A DNA stretch of 64,000 nucleotides, taken from NCBI RefSeq assembly GCF_024713975.1, contig NC_091110.1:2294001-2358000 (forward strand), written 5' to 3'. Of this stretch, positions 61,800 through 64,000 are shown piece after piece. The position numbers were made by a program, and so were the translations under genes. The stretch comes from Paralichthys olivaceus. Taxonomy: Eukaryota > Chordata > Actinopteri > Pleuronectiformes > Paralichthyidae. The notes below the pieces were generated by a model, which worked only from the letters and a program-made list of their open reading frames with translations, searched no databases and was not told the origin of the DNA. The stretch's first letter is position 1, and each line of letters begins with the position of its first letter.

Positions 61800-61900
61800 A
61801 CCTTTTGTGGTTTTTTTTCCAATAAGGAGACTGCAGTTTGGTCTCTGGGTCATGCACATAGACCCAACTCTTGTCATTGGTAATGATGCTTGAAGGTTAC
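61800..61900 (-). pseudogene. Mariner-like transposase scrap
   Basis: On the minus strand one frame reads NDKSWVYVHDPETKLQS followed by PYWKK, close to the mariner transposase motif around its second catalytic Asp (GDExWVYGYDPETKxQS, then xWK). Flanking sequence in the same frame has stops and no further mariner similarity that I can see. Confidence 0.45.
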
Positions 61901-64000
61901 ATCATCCCGGGCCTGTGGACAGAGATCTTAGCAGTCTTGTAATTTGCAAAAATCACAAGAATGCGTGCAACACAGGTCCAGATGTCATATGACGCAGAAT
62001 ACCAAATGGTTGTTGCTGAAGTGCTGACCATAAATAGAGATGTCCAAAGTCGATCATAATGAACAGTATCAGGGCATTCTTTTTGGGTGTGGTGATGTAA
62101 ATGTATCTGCACTGGTCAACGATTTTATGTTCAGACACAAAAGCCCTCATAGCCCATCACCCGTAACATTGTAGTACAACCAAGAGTGGGCTGTTTGTAA
62201 TTTTTTGTTGTATATCAATAAATTAAGGTTATCATCCTTTTAATCCAGTGTGCAAATGTGAAAAATAAGGTGTCAATTAAGTTGCCATAGCTGTTGCATT
62301 GAGGTCTCAATTACATGTCAACATCAATTAAATGTATATAGGATAGAATTGCATTCAACAGATACTAAGTGTTAGAGGACTCTGATCGGGATCAGGTGAT
62401 CATAACCGTGATGAAGATTATTTGATGCAATGAATCAAGAAAATCAGTTTGTTGCCGCCCTTGTTTGTTGCATTTAACATCGTGATGCAATCAATAATAA
62501 TGATGATGATAGTAATTAAGAGATGAGTGAGATAAAGCAAAATAGCAACCTTTGAAGTATTTTATTGACATAAAGGGAGAACTGAATTCAATTTCTCCCT
62601 TTTGTTCAGAGAGCACACCTTCACCATCTTCTTACGCCTTCACAAATCCCAATTTTATTCTTCGTGTCATCCTAGTGCCTGAAGGCTGGCACCTCCTGAA
62701 AGTGAGCACGCCTTTTTTTTTGCTTTGCCCTGCTGTGATGGCGGTGGAGGGCTGCCAAGAAAACCTGTCGTGTGTGTTTGTGTTTGTGTGCGTCTGTCTC
62801 AGCGTGTGTGAACATCCAGTTAACTCGGTGACCCAAGCTCTTAAGCTCCACTTTAGGAGTGAGACATGGGTCACATGGCATACGCACACAAACACACACA
62901 CACTGCATGTGCTGATAGTGCTGCACATGTCTTTCCTTACAGTATTGCACATAATTTCCCACTTTTAGCAGATATCCCATTTCATTGATAATTCAAAGTT
63001 GTTCTATTTATCAGGTTTAACAAATGTAATGGTCTGTTTGTTTACACTCTCATTGAAATGGCCTTCCTTTCCCTGATTTTTTCAAATTGTGGTTTGCCAA
63101 ATGTTACACTGCAGTGCTTCAGAGTAGACACGTATGTGTTTCTCCCACTCTGTATAAGTATAAAAGAAGCACATCTGAATGACACTTGTGTATGCTCAGT
63201 TGGACGCAGCCCAGAGAGCCATAATCCCACATTTTTAGTTCAGTTGTTTTTGGCATACAGCCTGAGGTTTGGCATGTACAGGAAGCATCGAGGGCAGCGA
63301 GTCTGTACAAGAGGTGTTATCAGCCGCAGCCAAGTCGAGTATCAGGGTTTGTATGGGTTGGTTTGACTGAGCAGTTTCAGCGGCAAGTGTGGTAAGCCCA
63401 GACAGAAAAATGTGTGGGTCAGTCACCACCTGTACTTTGTCAAAGTATTCAAACTTGTTTATTACCCTTCTTAAGGTCGCAATTCTTATATGGTTCCAGT
63501 CTAGCCCAATGTGTATCCAACTTGCGTAAGTACCTGTAGAAATTATTTGTTTGCTCAGCATTATTTAAGACACTATTTTTGTAATTTCTTATATTGTGGT
63601 TTGATGGCAGGGGGGTTGCACCTTGATAAGCCACACGAGTCCGATTGTGAATATAGGTTATACAAATATATTTTGATTGATTGATTGATGTATTTACTCT
63701 GGAAGGAACTTTCTAAAACTCAGTTAGAATTTGGATATAAAAAAATTAAATATCACTTCCTCCACTTTTTCCTGTTTTGAGGGTGAATGTAAAACTACTC
63801 TCACATAGTGTCTTTGCTTCCTTGTATAAAATAACTACCCTATACATTTTCAATGTTTTCCTTTCTTTCTTTAGTGGAAAACATTATATGGCATAATTTT
63901 TTATAAAATGTACTGTTAAGTTTCATTATCACTATTATTGACATGAGTCTGATCCTATCACTTCACAGAGGCTTGTCCCATCTCAGCTCCACTCAGAGTT
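61901..64000. other. Non-coding to the window end
   Basis: No gene recognised. Short CA/GT-rich words occur near 62770-62800 and 62885-62900. Minus-strand frames at 63235-63561 and 63042-63230 have no recognised motif. Confidence 0.4.

Noticed and set aside
63235-63561. 108-residue minus-strand frame near the window end
   Set aside because: No recognised family, no splice or composition support.

Overview
This window is nuclear DNA from a ray-finned (teleost, probably percomorph) fish. Three things show this: intron-containing vertebrate genes (a complete centrin-3 gene and a complete fish-type von Willebrand/ZP secreted-protein gene); fish-style dispersed repeats (L2-type LINE tails ending in ATTGAATTGAA, tRNA-headed SINE fragments, short inverted-repeat MITEs, a BEL/Pao fragment); and long dinucleotide and minisatellite arrays. 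There are no bacterial-type operons. Most long open frames are repeat-derived or chance.

Layout. 1-5.4 kb is decayed mobile DNA: a broken hAT/ZMYM1-like transposase, then an L2 reverse-transcriptase fragment that has become a young 1605-bp tandem duplication. 6.9-17.6 kb is one plus-strand gene in 17 coding exons. It encodes a secreted protein of about 780 residues with a signal peptide, a cysteine-rich N-terminal region, VWD, C8, a TIL/EGF-like module, a ZP module and an RRRR furin-type site. Exon phases join without a break and the exon total (2343 nt) is a multiple of three. Its introns hold an antisense L2, an LTR-like block, a 9-bp minisatellite and a (TG)40 tract abutting a splice acceptor. 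17.6-29.0 kb is gene-poor, with LINE fragments, LTR-like blocks and two sets of direct repeats. 29.0-35.1 kb is a 34-bp-period satellite interrupted by a solo LTR with a 5-bp target duplication, a BEL/Pao fragment that itself carries an inserted L2, and an unrelated block with a 27-bp minisatellite. 35.1-39.0 kb is cetn3 (five coding exons, 167 residues), starting about 230 bp after the satellite ends. 39.5-41.5 kb is a second large minisatellite, of roughly 21 bp. 41.5-64 kb has no recognisable coding gene. It carries SINEs, MITEs, a mariner-like scrap and two places that look like untranslated first exons (about 50.7 kb and 54.3-55.2 kb).

The two genes have unrelated jobs: centrin-3 is a centriole/basal-body calcium-binding protein, and the ZP protein is secreted. 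The plus-strand, untranslated-exon-like sequence downstream of cetn3 matches the direction in which MEF2C follows CETN3 in mammals; this is inference from gene order only. I see no novel defence or CRISPR-like system. The most interesting signals are the TG tract beside a frame-preserving exon, the satellite arrays on both sides of cetn3, and the dated nest of insertions inside the first array.
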